From contig JACQXL010000153.1 of NCBI GenBank assembly GCA_016208805.1, forward strand, positions 1 to 5,712: a stretch of 5,712 nucleotides of DNA, given 5' to 3'. Under the pieces are notes generated by a model that ran no database searches, had not been told where the DNA came from, and worked only from the letters and a program-made list of their open reading frames with translations. Position numbers and translations under genes: made by a program. How positions within the stretch are numbered: position 1 is the first letter of the stretch; each line of letters starts with the position of its first letter. Shown here in pieces: positions 5,068-5,712 of the stretch. The DNA is from Planctomycetota bacterium (GTDB taxonomy: Bacteria; Planctomycetota; MHYJ01; JACQXL01).

Positions 5068-5196
5068 CTGAACTCTTGCGAAAACGCATAAAACACCCTT
5101 TTTGTCATTGCGAGGTCGCCAAAGGCGACCGTGGCAATCTCGGTTTTATGCGGAAAAGACGGGGATTGCTTCGTCGCTACGCTCCTCGCAATGACA
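5068..5196 (+). mobile_element. MITE-like element with 13-bp terminal inverted repeats
   Basis: TGTCATTGCGAGG (5103-5115) and CCTCGCAATGACA (5184-5196) are perfect 13-bp inverted repeats. Between them are a GGTCGCC-AAA-GGCGACC hairpin (5114-5130) and an inner GCAATC/GATTGC pair (5134-5139/5164-5169). It resembles the TGTCATTGCGAGG...GCAATC repeats found dispersed in many bacterial genomes. The preceding CTGAACTCTTGCGAAA (5068-5083) is an exact inverted copy of 42-57, so the element or its insertion site has a shared subterminal part. No transposase is present and no target duplication was identified. Confidence 0.65.
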
Positions 5197-5222
5197 CTTT
5201 GGGACGACCTGCCTTTATGAAT

Positions 5223-5508
5223 TAACCGTATGTTCTTTGTGGGCTGACCATACGTTCTGTATAAGATAACCATATGCCCTGCATGGAGTAACCATACGTC
5301 CTGTATGGGATAACCATACGCCCCGTATGAGATAACCGTATGTTCTGTATAAAGTAACCATACGTTCTGTATGAAATAACCATATGCACTGTATGAAGTA
5401 ACCATACGTCCTGCATGAGATAACCGTATGTCCTGTATGGGCTAACCATACGTTCTGTATAAGGTAACCATATGCCCTGTATGAACTAACCGTATGTCCT
5501 GTCATCGG
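5223..5508. repeat. Tandem array of 13 x 22-bp dyad-containing units
   Basis: Thirteen contiguous 22-bp units begin with TAACC (TGACC in unit 2). The consensus is TAACCRTAYGYYCTGYATRR plus two variable bases. Many units contain a dyad; unit 5 (5311-5332) has CATACG-CCC-CGTATG and unit 4 has CCATAC-GTCCT-GTATGG. Nearly all differences between units are transitions. The variants follow a higher-order order of about four units: units 1-3, 6-8 and 10-12 resemble one another in register. There are no unique spacers, so this is not CRISPR. Unit length and dyads resemble iterons or a multi-site operator, but no replication protein is nearby. The last unit decays into CATCGG. Confidence 0.93.
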
Positions 5509-5602
5509 AAAGGGTGGGAATACTAATGGCAATAGGTGAGTAAATACATAGCGAAAGGTGGTAGGAGCAAGCGCAGGGGATGTGAGGTGTAAGGGGAGGG
5601 GT

Positions 5603-5642
5603 ATGCTCGCTGTTGCTCGGTCTTGCTCGATATTGCTTGATT
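5603..5642. repeat. Short 10-bp tandem repeat (four units)
   Basis: ATGCTCGCTG, TTGCTCGGTC, TTGCTCGATA and TTGCTTGATT run in tandem with a core of TTGCTCG every ten bases, close to one helical turn. It is preceded by a G-rich stretch (about 5560-5602) with several GGGG runs. No function is evident. Confidence 0.6.
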
Positions 5643-5680
5643 TGCCCAAATTTAATGCTATACAGCAGGGTGTCCAAAAA

Positions 5681-5712
5681 GCCCCTTTTGTCATTCTGAA
5701 CGGAGCGAAGCG
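5681..5712 (+). repeat. Dispersed repeat end (TGTCATTCTGAACGGAGCG family), right copy
   Basis: TGTCATTCTGAACGGAGCG (5689-5707) is the exact inverted copy of 14-32, and the preceding GCCCCTTT (5681-5688) roughly mirrors the AGGGGGC at 34-40. The element points out of the right edge, as the left copy points out of the left edge, and it continues beyond the window. Confidence 0.75.

Larger units (their letters stand above)
4882..5712. other. Repeat-rich non-coding region downstream of the operon
   Basis: No believable gene is seen on either strand across these 830 bases. Open minus-strand frames exist only because the 22-bp array has no stop in that direction, and they run into dispersed repeats at both ends. 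The region holds, in order: a degraded ATCTGTGG repeat (4887-4921), a weak stem CTGCCG/CGGCAG (4981-4986/4999-5004), AGAGATCTCT (5007-5016), the 22-bp palindrome, the MITE-like element, the tandem array, a purine-rich stretch (5560-5602), a 10-bp phased repeat and a dispersed-repeat end. No clear U-run terminator was found after the last gene. Confidence 0.7.

Noticed and set aside
5223..5508. CRISPR array
   Set aside because: Units are contiguous 22-mers with no unique spacers, and no cas gene is present.
5223..5508. Plasmid-type iteron origin
   Set aside because: Unit length and dyads fit, but no replication initiator, DnaA boxes or partition genes are visible in the window. Kept only as an analogy.
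5560..5602. G-quadruplex in the GGGG-rich stretch
   Set aside because: One of the four G-runs is only GG with long loops, so at best a weak two-layer structure; not supported enough to annotate.
4758..5694. Three long overlapping minus-strand open frames with a tyrosine-rich repeated peptide (YGYLIQNVW type)
   Set aside because: The 22-bp unit lacks stops on the minus strand and is not a multiple of three, so all frames stay open automatically. The frames start or end in dispersed repeats and in the tail of paralogue C, and the starts have no ribosome binding sites.

Overview
The window carries five plus-strand genes that look like one operon (272-4881), followed by about 830 bases of repeat-rich non-coding DNA. 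No rRNA, tRNA, CRISPR array or transposase is visible. Several features suggest an uncultured bacterium, possibly a planctomycete: DUF2950-like exported proteins with pilin-like N-termini present as paralogues, an excisionase-type HTH fused to a zinc ribbon, dispersed ATCTGTGG palindromes, and TGTCATTGCGAGG / TGTCATTCTGAAC elements. The lineage is inferred from style only; no marker gene is present.

Layout. 1-57 is one end of a dispersed repeat. 65-92 is a good sigma-70-type promoter. 93-271 is a leader with two strong stem-loops (170-197 and 204-252). The genes follow: an HTH plus zinc-ribbon regulator (272-724); an exported pilin-like/DUF2950-like protein, paralogue A (752-1435); a membrane-anchored C39-type cysteine peptidase (1481-2278); a remnant of a second C39 gene (2341-2397); paralogue B, the same exported domain with a polytopic membrane module at its C-terminus (2449-3759); and paralogue C, the same domain with a polytopic membrane module at its N-terminus (3781-4881). 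Copies or half-copies of a CCACAGAT...ATCTGTGG palindrome sit at each gene junction, supply C-terminal codons and stops, and directly precede ribosome binding sites. The 3' region holds a 22-bp perfect palindrome, a MITE-like element (5068-5196), a 13-unit tandem array of a 22-bp dyad repeat (5223-5508), a short 10-bp phased repeat and another dispersed-repeat end at the window edge.

How it may work together (inference): the regulator may control a set of three surface-exposed, membrane-tethered proteins sharing one domain in three topologies, with the integral-membrane C39 peptidase as a possible processing enzyme. The 22-bp array shares half-sites with the -10 region of the operon promoter, so the same protein could bind both. 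The unit is bracketed by 16-bp perfect inverted repeats (42-57 and 5068-5083), as if it were one cassette.
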